From Deltaproteobacteria bacterium (lineage in GTDB: Bacteria; Desulfobacterota; Desulfobacteria; Desulfobacterales; BuS5): a stretch of DNA of 7,506 bases. Below are positions 1-6,246 of the stretch, in pieces. Each line of letters opens with the position of its first letter. Positions within the stretch are counted from its first letter, which is position 1. The translations under genes were made by a program, and so were the position numbers. The notes under the pieces were generated by a model. It did no database searches, was not told the DNA's origin, and worked only from the letters and a program-made list of their open reading frames with translations. The stretch lies in NCBI GenBank assembly GCA_021157555.1, contig JAGGWL010000191.1:1-7506 (forward strand). Direction: 5' to 3'.

Positions 1-1688
1 GACTTTTTCGAAGATTTGTTTTTTTTATATCTGTTTTTTGAGGTATTAGAACCATCCAGCCTGGCATTGATCTTTAACAAGCGGATATTCTCAGGTGTTA
101 TCTCCGAAATTGCGCTTATCACAGCCAACCCCAAATGCCTGTTGCTGATATTGTCCAGTTTTAATCTGGCTTTTTTTATTTTTAGAGCCATTTTTAACAA
201 TAAATCCTGGTCAGCATTAGGGCTATAGCTTTCAATCTGCCTTTTTAAATTGGACAGGACTTGCTCTTTATGCGACAGCACTCGACCCTGATTAAAATAT
301 ACACCGACACAGATTGCCATTAAAAAAAGCATAAAGGCAAATAAAGAAAAATTGACATGTTTTACCAGAGCAACTTTTTCCCTGTCCTTATATGTAAAAA
401 TAAAATTAGGAGTAATTTTATTGTCGGAAAGTGCTATTCCCGCGGCCGGAACCATGGTTCCGCTATTTAATGCAGGCACAGATGTCGTCACTGCACCGGA
501 AGCTATAATTTTTTTCGGAAACGGATTTAATATTTCCATGTTTATGTCAAGCTGAGAACCGATATATTCCACAATACGGCTGTTATTGTTAATCAGACCG
601 GATATAAACGCTTTATTTATCTCTTTGTTTCCGAAATTTAAATAATAATGTTTTAAAGTTCTTTCAATCTGTTTAACCAGCCTCTCCAGCGCTGGCAAAA
701 GTGCCCTGAAAATATCCCCTTTGTTTACACTATTTTCCTGTGATGACGTTTCCTGTATAAAATTATAAAAAATTTCATCAGCAAGATCATTGCCTGTTTG
801 CGTATGAGACCCGGATACCCCGCCTTTATTCAAGCTTAATAAAGGATTATTATCTAATATAGATTCCAGGTTCTTCCTGATGGCATCTACCATAGTATGA
901 ATGCCAGCCTTTATAACACGGGAGAGTATCAGATTACCGTTTGAATATATGTTAATGTGAGAGCGTTCCAGATTAATATATATAATGCAAACAGATGAGT
1001 CTTCGTCAGTCCCAAGCCATCCCGTGCGAACCATATTCTGCAATGCAAAAGGAAAGCTTGAAATCCCGGTAAGTGGGTATCCTGCTTCAGAAAAAAGTGG
1101 CTGTAATTCATCAACCACTTTTTTTGGTACCGAATATGCTGTTATTTCAATCTTTTGAATACTGTCTTCAATTACGTTGCCGAGGACCTCAAAATCAAAA
1201 ATATCATCGCGGTTCATACTAGAAACGTTTTTTTTATAAGACCAGTAGGCAGCATTCGCAATCTGTTTTTTGGAAACACCGGGTATAAGTAAACGTCGAA
1301 TTTCTACAACACCGGATGCCACAACCGCCCAGATATTAACCAGCTTTGAAGGGCCGCAATAATTGGTCAGCAGAGATTTGAGAAAAGCTGAAAAACGCCC
1401 TTTATCTTTAACAATTCCCGGTTCAAGAGGCACCTCGGCATAATCAATCAATTCAGGATTATCTTCGGAAGAGTGATCGACCCTGACCAGTTTCAGGCTA
1501 TTATCGCCAATGTAAATTCCAATGGTAATATTCTGCTTTGAAGAAACAGGCTTTGATGAAAAGGATTTTGTTTTTTTAGATGCTATTAAAGGAGCAACCT
1601 TATTTCCCGGCTCAGATTCTCCGGGATGGTCATCACGAATCAGAGCAAGGAGTTTCTCTGTCGAGGAAATTTCATTATCTTTTGACAA
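1..1688 (-). CDS. PilM/GspL-like pilus or secretion platform protein fused to a PilN-like domain (3' end outside window)
   Basis: This is an uninterrupted minus-strand frame of 562 codons to the window edge. The start is TTG at 1688-1686. GGAG at 1699-1696 lies 7 nt upstream, an in-frame stop lies further upstream, and no ATG fits better. Residues about 54-430 read as the actin-like fold of PilM/GspL. There is a first phosphate-loop-like segment, IGIYIGDNSLKLVRV, at 56-70. A late F-I-S-G-L segment at 361-365 leads into L-N-P-F at 387-390, as in PilM. One hydrophobic helix (about 447-465, FSLFAFMLFLMAICVGVYF) follows. After it come a coiled-coil-like stretch (about 468-510) and a segment (about 518-541) resembling the PilN periplasmic fold. 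Family knowledge: PilM is cytoplasmic and binds PilN, and GspL combines both roles. I infer an inner-membrane platform component of a type IV pilus or type II secretion system. The first 50 residues are low-complexity. The usual Asp of the phosphate loop is Tyr59. The gene is divergent from hisHF. Confidence 0.75.
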   Translation of the reverse strand, partial: MSKDNEISSTEKLLALIRDDHPGESEPGNKVAPLIASKKTKSFSSKPVSSKQNITIGIYIGDNSLKLVRVDHSSEDNPELIDYAEVPLEPGIVKDKGRFSAFLKSLLTNYCGPSKLVNIWAVVASGVVEIRRLLIPGVSKKQIANAAYWSYKKNVSSMNRDDIFDFEVLGNVIEDSIQKIEITAYSVPKKVVDELQPLFSEAGYPLTGISSFPFALQNMVRTGWLGTDEDSSVCIIYINLERSHINIYSNGNLILSRVIKAGIHTMVDAIRKNLESILDNNPLLSLNKGGVSGSHTQTGNDLADEIFYNFIQETSSQENSVNKGDIFRALLPALERLVKQIERTLKHYYLNFGNKEINKAFISGLINNNSRIVEYIGSQLDINMEILNPFPKKIIASGAVTTSVPALNSGTMVPAAGIALSDNKITPNFIFTYKDREKVALVKHVNFSLFAFMLFLMAICVGVYFNQGRVLSHKEQVLSNLKRQIESYSPNADQDLLLKMALKIKKARLKLDNISNRHLGLAVISAISEITPENIRLLKINARLDGSNTSKNRYKKNKSSKK

Positions 1689-1695
1689 AGTCAGT

Positions 1696-1699
1696 CTCC
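1696..1699 (-). promoter_or_regulatory. Ribosome binding site deciding the TTG start of the PilM/GspL-like gene
   Basis: GGAG on the minus strand lies 7 nt before TTG at 1688. No ATG lies in frame between this site and the upstream in-frame stop, so the TTG start is the best supported choice. Confidence 0.6.
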
Positions 1700-1707
1700 A
1701 GGTTAAT

Positions 1708-1734
1708 TGCCTGAACAAAAAACCCGTTCAGGCA
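1708..1734. repeat. Perfect 9-bp stem-loop upstream of the PilM-like gene
   Basis: TGCCTGAAC at 1708-1716 pairs perfectly with GTTCAGGCA at 1726-1734 across a 9-nt loop (AAAAAACCC). It lies 20 nt upstream of the TTG start of the minus-strand gene. Neither strand has an uninterrupted T-run straight after the stem, so a standard Rho-independent terminator is not supported. It could be a 5' UTR structure of the minus-strand transcript or a small palindromic repeat. Confidence 0.55.
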
Positions 1735-1736
1735 CA

Positions 1737-1768
1737 GTTTTGAGTTTTGGGTTTTGGGTTTTGAGTTT
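1737..1768. repeat. Tandem heptamer repeat GTTTTGR, four copies plus a partial
   Basis: Four head-to-tail 7-nt units start at 1737, 1744, 1751 and 1758 (GTTTTGA, GTTTTGG, GTTTTGG, GTTTTGA). A partial GTTT follows. The array abuts the 1708-1734 hairpin and an A-run (about 1769-1776). It lies in the intergenic region between divergent genes. Slipped-strand expansion is the likely origin, and no function is evident. Confidence 0.75.
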
Positions 1769-1809
1769 AAAAAAAACAATTTCCCCCGGATATTATTTAA
1801 AACTCCTTC

Positions 1810-1838
1810 TTGACTTATCATATTGTAAAAAATATATA
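1810..1838 (+). promoter_or_regulatory. Candidate sigma70 promoter for hisHF
   Basis: TTGACT at 1810-1815 (5 of 6 to the -35 consensus) is followed after 17 nt by TATATA at 1833-1838 (4 of 6 to the -10 consensus). An alternative -10, TATAAA, sits at 1835-1840 with a 19-nt spacer. Transcription would start near 1845, giving a leader of about 30 nt before hisH. The assignment rests on consensus match and position only. Confidence 0.5.
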
Positions 1839-1877
1839 AAGCAGTAAAACAAACCTTAGGAATAGAACTTTAAATAT

Positions 1878-2507
1878 ATGATTGCCATAATAGATTATAA
1901 TGCAGGCAACCTGACCAGCGTTGCCCATGCCATAACCCATTTAGGGTTTAAATGTAAAGTTACAAATGATATCCGCTTTATTTCCGAAGCTGAAAAAATA
2001 ATCTTTCCCGGAGTAGGCGCGGCCGGTTCTGCAATGGAGAGCTTAAAGCGGCTTGGACTTGACCAGGCTTTAAAAAAGGCTTTCTCGGACGGAAAACCTG
2101 TGTTTGGTATCTGCCTCGGCACCCAGATTATTATGCAATACAGTCAGGAAAATGATACCGAATGTATCGGAATTATAGATGGCTCCGTAAAACCATTTCA
2201 AAAAAACATGACTTCTGAAAACGGGAGCAAGCTTAAAATTCCCCACATGGGCTGGAACAAAATTTATCCTGAAAAGGATCATCCTCTTTTATTAGGTCTA
2301 AAAAATGATGACGAGTTTTACTTTGTACATAGTTTTTATCCGGCGCCTGAACACAAAGAGCATGTGGTGGCAAAAACCGACTATGGAATTCGCTTCCCCT
2401 CAATTATCGGATTTGACAATATATTCGCCACCCAGTTTCATCCTGAAAAAAGCGGCAAACCGGGTCTTGTCATTTTAAACAACTTTTGCCGGAGTAAACC
2501 ATGTTAA
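1878..2507 (+). CDS. hisH: Imidazole glycerol phosphate synthase, glutaminase subunit HisH
   Basis: HisH hydrolyses glutamine and channels ammonia to HisF in the fifth step of histidine synthesis, in the cytoplasm. The 209-residue length fits the family (about 200). The N-terminus MIAIIDYNAGNLTSV is the usual class I amidotransferase start. The oxyanion-loop motif is FPGVGAAGSAM at 43-53. The nucleophile elbow GICLGTQ at 77-83 places the catalytic Cys at 79. FHPEKSG at 187-193 supplies His188 and Glu190, completing the triad. IPHMGWN at 121-127 and YFVHSFY at 148-154 are further family motifs. The ATG at 1878 is fixed by homology, although its ribosome site is weak: the nearest AGG lies about 18 nt upstream. 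The 3' end overlaps hisF by 7 nt (ATGTTAA), so the two are probably translationally coupled. Confidence 0.96.
   Translation: MIAIIDYNAGNLTSVAHAITHLGFKCKVTNDIRFISEAEKIIFPGVGAAGSAMESLKRLGLDQALKKAFSDGKPVFGICLGTQIIMQYSQENDTECIGIIDGSVKPFQKNMTSENGSKLKIPHMGWNKIYPEKDHPLLLGLKNDDEFYFVHSFYPAPEHKEHVVAKTDYGIRFPSIIGFDNIFATQFHPEKSGKPGLVILNNFCRSKPC
2491..2494 (+). promoter_or_regulatory. Ribosome binding site of hisF inside the hisH 3' end
   Basis: GGAG lies 6 nt before the hisF ATG at 2501 and within the last codons of hisH. With the 7-nt overlap it supports coupled translation of equal amounts of the two subunits. Confidence 0.75.
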
Positions 2508-3277
2508 GCAAACGCATCATACCATGCCTTGATGTACGAGAAGGAAAAACAACCAAAGGAATCAAATTCAAAAATAATGTGGATATTGGAGATCCGGTGG
2601 AGATGGCCAGGTTTTATTATGAAGAGGGAGCGGATGAAATCGTATTCTACGATATTACTGCCTCGCACGAAAAAAGAGATATCATGCTTGATGTTGTCAA
2701 AAGGGTGGCAGAAACCATTTTTATACCCTTTTCTGTTGGCGGCGGCATCCGCAGCGTAGATGATATGAGAAGCGTGCTGCTGGCCGGTGCTGAAAAAATA
2801 AGCGTAAACTCTGCCGCAGTTAAAAATCCTGAAATTATCTCCCAGGGAGCAAATGCTTTTGGCAGCCAGTGTGTAGTTCTGGGCATGGATGTCAAGCATG
2901 TTGGACAAAAAGAAAATATACCTTCCGGCTATGAGATCGTTATCAACGGCGGCAGAAGATATATGGGCATAGATGCGCTTGAGTGGGCGATTAGAGCAGA
3001 GGAAGCCGGCGCCGGTGAAATATGCCTTAATTCAATCGACGCAGATGGCATGCAGGAAGGTTATGAACTAAAACTTACAGCGTTGATTTCTGAAAATGTC
3101 AATATTCCGGTTATAGCCTCCGGCGGTGCAGGCCTCCCCGAACATCTCGCAGATGTGCTGACAAAAGGCAAAGCCGATGCCGCACTGATTGCATCAATGG
3201 TTCACTATGGAAATTACTCCATTAATGAGATCAAATCTTATCTTGATTTAAATGGTATACGGGTTCGAAAGACTTGA
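2501..3277 (+). CDS. hisF: Imidazole glycerol phosphate synthase, cyclase subunit HisF
   Basis: HisF uses ammonia from HisH to convert PRFAR into imidazole glycerol phosphate and AICAR. The 258 residues form the expected half-repeated (beta-alpha)8 barrel. The start KRIIPCLDV carries catalytic Asp11. The second catalytic Asp is Asp130 in VVLGMDVKHV. Phosphate-binding loops are VGGGIRSVDD (79-88) and ASGGAG (206-211). FYDITASHEKRD (49-60) and VNSAAVKNP (102-110) are also typical. Compared with my memory of Thermotoga HisF, loop 1 keeps Lys19 but has Val27 where Arg is common. The strand after GAGEI reads LNSIDADG rather than LTSIDRDG. I regard these as marks of a HisF subfamily seen in Desulfobacterota, not of lost function. 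No clear Rho-independent terminator follows. Confidence 0.97.
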   Translation: MLSKRIIPCLDVREGKTTKGIKFKNNVDIGDPVEMARFYYEEGADEIVFYDITASHEKRDIMLDVVKRVAETIFIPFSVGGGIRSVDDMRSVLLAGAEKISVNSAAVKNPEIISQGANAFGSQCVVLGMDVKHVGQKENIPSGYEIVINGGRRYMGIDALEWAIRAEEAGAGEICLNSIDADGMQEGYELKLTALISENVNIPVIASGGAGLPEHLADVLTKGKADAALIASMVHYGNYSINEIKSYLDLNGIRVRKT

Positions 3278-3501
3278 AATAAACTGCAAAAAAAGCCCAT
3301 ACCATTAATCAATATCAGACTTTTCCAGGCCTCTGGGAAGACCATAAAACTATAATTCAAAACTGACAAAACAACAGTATAGATCGAAAACCAAACCCCA
3401 ATAAAAGTTGGCATCCTGATGTTTTTAAAGAGATTTAAGAAAAAATATCCGGTCGATTCTTTTAAAATATCAATATCACTTAATCGTATGAATTTCAACA
3501 T
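3238..3501 (-). CDS. Doubtful small membrane protein ORF
   Basis: This 87-codon frame from ATG at 3501 gives a hydrophobic product with two possible membrane segments: about residues 33-55 (from PTFIGVWF) and 60-77 (around LILINGMGFF). I recognise no family. It overlaps the hisF 3' end by 40 nt on the opposite strand. The only purine-rich ribosome-like site, GGGAGG on the minus strand at about 3529-3524, is more than 20 nt from the ATG. That is too far for normal initiation, and no better in-frame start was found. It may be a chance frame or the remnant of a membrane gene. Confidence 0.2.
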   Translation of the reverse strand: MLKFIRLSDIDILKESTGYFFLNLFKNIRMPTFIGVWFSIYTVVLSVLNYSFMVFPEAWKSLILINGMGFFCSLFQVFRTRIPFKSR

Positions 3502-3591
3502 ATCTGCATACCAAATAAGTAACCTCCCTGAGCCACATCATTTTTGACCACTTTTCTTTGATAAAAACGCTTTACCTTAACTTATAACCTC

Positions 3592-3607
3592 TTGAATTAT
3601 AATTCAA
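3592..3607. promoter_or_regulatory. Perfect 16-bp palindrome, possible operator
   Basis: TTGAATTATAATTCAA is a perfect 16-nt palindrome centred between 3599 and 3600. The size and symmetry suit a dimeric regulator (MarR- or Fur/PerR-like), but the sequence is AT-rich and no promoter is evident beside it. It lies about 375 nt upstream of the receptor gene, so a regulatory role there is speculative. Confidence 0.3.
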
Positions 3608-3622
3608 AAATACCATTTACAT

Positions 3623-3768
3623 AAGGGTTCGCTCAACAATAAGTTGGCAATTTTAAGTGTTGAGGCACCCGTCTGCCAAGGCGCGAAAACGCATGAATAT
3701 CAATATATTCTAAGCTTTCGCAATGCATCGGCGCTTAAAATGTCAAGTTATTTTTGTGCGAGCCCTAA
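3623..3768. repeat. Long imperfect inverted repeat (MITE- or structured-RNA-like element)
   Basis: The left arm starting GGGTTCGCTCAACAATAA (3625) is matched by the reverse complement of the right arm (GGGCTCGCACAAAAATAA, ending about 3765). Pairing extends through CAATTTTAAG / CTTAAAATG to about 3667 and 3724, with one bulge. The centre has GCGAAA (3683-3688) against TTTCGC (3716-3721). The tip is GAATAT (3695-3700) and ATATTC (3705-3710) with loop CAAT. Several arm differences are T/C or G/A changes that keep G-U pairs in RNA. No transposase lies near. I believe similar elements are dispersed in Desulfobacterota genomes, but this is from memory. Confidence 0.65.
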
Positions 3769-3821
3769 GGCTATATCGGGCAGATCGAACAAATCTGACC
3801 TAAATCTGTGTGCTTGATTAG

Positions 3822-3844
3822 GGAGGTTATTTCGTCCCCGTTCC
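3822..3844 (+). repeat. Dispersed 23-nt repeat, copy 1 (upstream of the TonB receptor gene)
   Basis: A 23-nt segment running from GGAGGTTATTTC to CCCCGTTCC matches 6185-6207 with two differences (G/A at its fourth and thirteenth bases). The last 13 nt resemble TTATCCCCGTTCC at 3951-3963. The copy at 6185 follows directly on the REP-like unit and precedes cas6, while this one follows the long inverted repeat. It is probably part of a dispersed repeat family. Confidence 0.55.
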
Positions 3845-3964
3845 GAAAAACATTTTACGAACTGTTGCAACTTATCGTCCAGCAATTCGTACAAAAGAAC
3901 TGTGTCTCATCTGAATACATGCTAACTAATTGATATTACTAAAAATAATATTATCCCCGTTCCT

Positions 3965-3971
3965 AAGGAGG
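3965..3971 (+). promoter_or_regulatory. Strong Shine-Dalgarno site of the TonB receptor gene
   Basis: AAGGAGG lies 10 nt before ATG 3982 and fixes this start. The AT-rich stretch just upstream (3932-3957) contains ATATTA and TAATAT as an inverted pair 7 nt apart. This could be a degenerate Fur-type site but is too weak to assign. Confidence 0.7.
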
Positions 3972-3981
3972 GTATAGAATT

Positions 3982-6030
3982 ATGAAATTTTCATATACAA
4001 CAAGATTATTATTTGTGCTTATTTGGATTTTTTCCTTCGTCCTTGCCGGATCAGCATTGACCTGCGCAGGGTCAATAACCCTTGATACTATTGTGGTAAC
4101 TGCTGCTAAAAATAATACGGATGAAAAAAATATAGGAGCTGAAACGCTTAAAACCCACAAGGTAGTTGATCTTGCTGAAATTCTTTCAAATGAAATGATA
4201 GAAGCAACAATGATTCGTAAAAGCGGATACGGAAATGAGGTTTCCTTGAGAGGATTTGGAAAATCCGAATTAAGAGTACTGGTTGATGACGGGCTTCTTG
4301 AGGGCGCTTGCGGCAGCAGAAAAGACCCATCCCTTTCGCATATCAATATACTGACTGTTGATAAAATAGAAGTCAGACAAGGGCCGTTTGATGTTACAAA
4401 GGCAGGCGCCCTTGGTGGAAGCATTAATGTTATAACCAAAAAACCACAAAAAGAATTTTTGGGCGAAGTTCTTACAAAAGCAGGCAGCTATGATTTCTTA
4501 AGCAGCGGGTTTTACACAACCGGCGGTAACGAAAAAATCCAAGGGTTAATCGGCTATAATTATTCTGAATCTGATCAGTATGAAGACGGGGATGGAAATA
4601 AACTCTACAGGTTTGCTCCGGCAAGCCGTCCTTATAATGCTAAAGGGAAAAACATGAAGGCCTTTGAAAAACATGACGTATGGGGAAAGCTGCAATTTAC
4701 TCCCACAGAAAATCAGACCATTCTTTTTTCATATACCTATGGAAAAGCCGATAACATTATGACATCAAGAGCCGGAATGGATATTGATTCCGAAAAAACT
4801 TATATGGGTCGGGCCGATTATTCCATAACCGGTCTGGGAAATTTTTCAGATGAGTTGAGCTTTTCTCTTTATCAAAACAGTGTAGAACATGAACCTTTTG
4901 ACAAATATCGGGAACTTGCAGGCAATCCTTACTTTCATCGTCATAATGAAGTAAAATCGACTATCACCGGAGGAAAAATAGAGAATAAAAAGTCTGCCGG
5001 ATTTGTTCTGTTTACTTATGGCATAGATGCCTATAAACACAACTGGAAAGGGGATATGTACAGGGATGACAGCGGTGTAAATATGGATGATGAGCTTATT
5101 CCGGATGTGAACAGCTATGATTTCGGCTTATACCTGAAGGTGAATAAAAATTATGACAACTTGTCGCTGAGCGCCGGTTTTCGTTACGACCGGTTTGAAT
5201 CAAAAGCCGATGAAGAACTCAAGCAAAGCATTGTGGTAACATCCACCAATAAGAATAATGATGATCTGTTCAGCGGATATCTGTCCGCTGAATACTATTT
5301 GATGGATAATGCGTTTCTTTTTGGAGGGATTGGTCAAAGTATCCGCACCCCGACGGCTGTTGAACGTTATCTTCAATCTCCCAGCCCTTATTTTCACGGA
5401 AACCCGGATTTGGATCCCACAAAGAATAGAGAGTTTGACCTCGGTTTTCAGTTAACAGGCCGAACATTTAGTTTCAGAGCAAAGGGATTTTACAGTGATC
5501 TTAAGGACTATATTTATCAACAGGGAAAGCAGACTGCCGATTCCCATCAAACCTGGACAAATATTGACGCCCACATCTACGGCGCTGACGTGAAAATAAT
5601 TGTAGATATTATATCCGATTTTTCCGTGGAAACCGCTGCTGCCTGGCAGCGGGGGAAAAAAGATTCCAGGCCTGAGTATAATAATGATAATGATCTTGCC
5701 GAAGTTCCGCCGCTTAAAACCAAACTTGCATTGCACTATGACACTCAAATGCTTTTTGGAACATTAGAATGGATTCACTCTGAAAACGCTGACAATGTTG
5801 ATGTTGCTGCCGGCGAAAAGGCGTTGTCAGGCTGGGACGTGGTTAATTTCAGAGGAGGCTGGAATTACAAAATGTTGACACTAAATGTTGGTGTTGAAAA
5901 TATTTTTGACAGGCGTTATGCTGTGGCAAATTCATATGAATGGGATGTTGTTTCCGGTTCAGGCGCTAACCCGGCAATTGTATATGAACCTGGAAGATTT
6001 TTTTATGCATCTATTTCTTGTAAATTTTAA
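3982..6030 (+). CDS. TonB-dependent outer-membrane receptor, OprC/NosA-like with altered metal site
   Basis: This is a complete 682-residue receptor. A signal peptide covers about residues 1-30, with a hydrophobic core at 9-22 and probable cleavage near AGSALTCAG. A TonB box, DTIVVTA, sits at 35-41. The plug spans about 55-155 (SLRGFGKSELRVLVDDG at 88-104; IEVRQGPFDV at 129-138; GGSINVITKKP at 145-155). A 22-strand-type barrel follows: RTPTAVERY at 455-463, GNPDLDPT at 473-480, NIFDRRYA at 640-647 and EPGRFFYA at 669-676, ending in the usual C-terminal Phe. It imports a ligand using energy from TonB-ExbBD. The plug segment EGACGSRKDP (107-116) and barrel segment SVEHEPFDKYRE (300-311) line up with the CxxxM and HxM copper-site regions of OprC/NosA. 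Cys110 and His303 are kept, while the Met positions are Lys114 and Pro305. The ligand is therefore uncertain. The gene appears monocistronic, flanked by repeats. Confidence 0.93.
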   Translation: MKFSYTTRLLFVLIWIFSFVLAGSALTCAGSITLDTIVVTAAKNNTDEKNIGAETLKTHKVVDLAEILSNEMIEATMIRKSGYGNEVSLRGFGKSELRVLVDDGLLEGACGSRKDPSLSHINILTVDKIEVRQGPFDVTKAGALGGSINVITKKPQKEFLGEVLTKAGSYDFLSSGFYTTGGNEKIQGLIGYNYSESDQYEDGDGNKLYRFAPASRPYNAKGKNMKAFEKHDVWGKLQFTPTENQTILFSYTYGKADNIMTSRAGMDIDSEKTYMGRADYSITGLGNFSDELSFSLYQNSVEHEPFDKYRELAGNPYFHRHNEVKSTITGGKIENKKSAGFVLFTYGIDAYKHNWKGDMYRDDSGVNMDDELIPDVNSYDFGLYLKVNKNYDNLSLSAGFRYDRFESKADEELKQSIVVTSTNKNNDDLFSGYLSAEYYLMDNAFLFGGIGQSIRTPTAVERYLQSPSPYFHGNPDLDPTKNREFDLGFQLTGRTFSFRAKGFYSDLKDYIYQQGKQTADSHQTWTNIDAHIYGADVKIIVDIISDFSVETAAAWQRGKKDSRPEYNNDNDLAEVPPLKTKLALHYDTQMLFGTLEWIHSENADNVDVAAGEKALSGWDVVNFRGGWNYKMLTLNVGVENIFDRRYAVANSYEWDVVSGSGANPAIVYEPGRFFYASISCKF

Positions 6031-6095
6031 CATTTTTTGTGATTGATATCAATTTACTTGAGTTTTCGAAAAATATTTTGCGTAAATTTTTTCGT

Positions 6096-6180
6096 CTCGT
6101 TCCCAGGCAGAGCCTGGGAACGAAAAAAAAATCCTTGCCTGGTTCCCATGCTCCAGCGTGGGAACCCTATTGGGAACGAG
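6096..6180. repeat. REP-like palindromic unit with two hairpins and terminal inverted repeats
   Basis: The first hairpin has a perfect 12-bp stem, TCGTTCCCAGGC (6097-6108) with GCCTGGGAACGA (6112-6123), and loop AGA. The second is GGTTCCCATGC (6141-6151) with GCGTGGGAACC (6156-6166), one T-G pair and loop TCCA. CTCGTTCCC at 6096-6104 is the exact inverse of GGGAACGAG at 6172-6180, so the whole 85-nt unit is bounded by terminal inverted repeats. An A-run (6123-6131) follows the first stem and T-runs precede it, so the stem can extend further. This is the widespread GTTCCC-type bacterial repeat. The open frame across it (6043-6240) is a by-product. Confidence 0.85.
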
Positions 6181-6184
6181 AAGT

Positions 6185-6207
6185 GGAAGTTATTTCATCC
6201 CCGTTCC
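6185..6207 (+). repeat. Dispersed 23-nt repeat, copy 2 (upstream of cas6)
   Basis: Starting GGAAGTTATTTC and ending CCCCGTTCC, this matches 3822-3844 at 21 of 23 positions. It lies 5 nt after the REP-like unit and 39 nt before the cas6 ATG. It may be the outer part of the same repeat family, or it may contribute to the cas6 leader. Confidence 0.55.
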
Positions 6208-6246
6208 TTATTGATTAGAAAAACTTCAACGGACACTTAATTTAAT

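Larger units (their letters stand above)
3278..3981. other. Gene-poor intergenic region between hisF and the TonB receptor
   Basis: About 700 nt without a convincing gene. Besides the sites listed separately, it holds a 12-nt direct repeat TATAATTCAAAA (3351 and 3599). A 10-nt inverted pair, TAACCTCCCT at 3520-3529 and AGGGAGGTTA at 3820-3829, brackets the long inverted repeat. A direct repeat AAATCTG occurs at 3791 and 3802. I saw no tRNA, no cobalamin-riboswitch box and no terminator. The region looks like an accumulation of small repeats and possible decayed sequence. Confidence 0.7.

Noticed and set aside
16..555. Plus-strand frames at 16-228 and 352-555
   Set aside because: Both are antisense shadows of the continuous minus-strand PilM/GspL-like gene, whose translation is coherent across the entire region.
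929..1114. Minus-strand 61-residue frame and the plus-strand frame at 1522-1743
   Set aside because: They lie in other frames of the PilM/GspL-like gene and show no family features.
1708..1734. Rho-independent terminator at the perfect hairpin
   Set aside because: No T-run follows the stem on either strand, and no gene ends here.
2504..2908. 134-residue minus-strand frame inside hisF
   Set aside because: It is opposite a fully supported hisF and is explained by hisF codon composition.
3932..3957. Fur box upstream of the receptor
   Set aside because: There is only a short ATATTA/TAATAT inverted pair in AT-rich DNA, and the match to the 19-bp Fur consensus is poor.
3278..3981. Cobalamin riboswitch ahead of the TonB receptor
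   Set aside because: Receptor leaders often carry one, but I found no B12-box-like sequence or the expected stem arrangement.
3963..4439. 158-residue minus-strand frame over the receptor 5' end
   Set aside because: It is opposite the signal peptide and plug of a clear TonB receptor. It is proline- and serine-rich, with no recognisable domain.
6043..6240. 65-residue open frame between the receptor and cas6
   Set aside because: It reads through the REP-like palindromes, and the peptide (with F-P-G-R-A-W-E and V-P-M-L-Q-R-G-N) is the usual translation of this repeat. It has no ribosome site or family.
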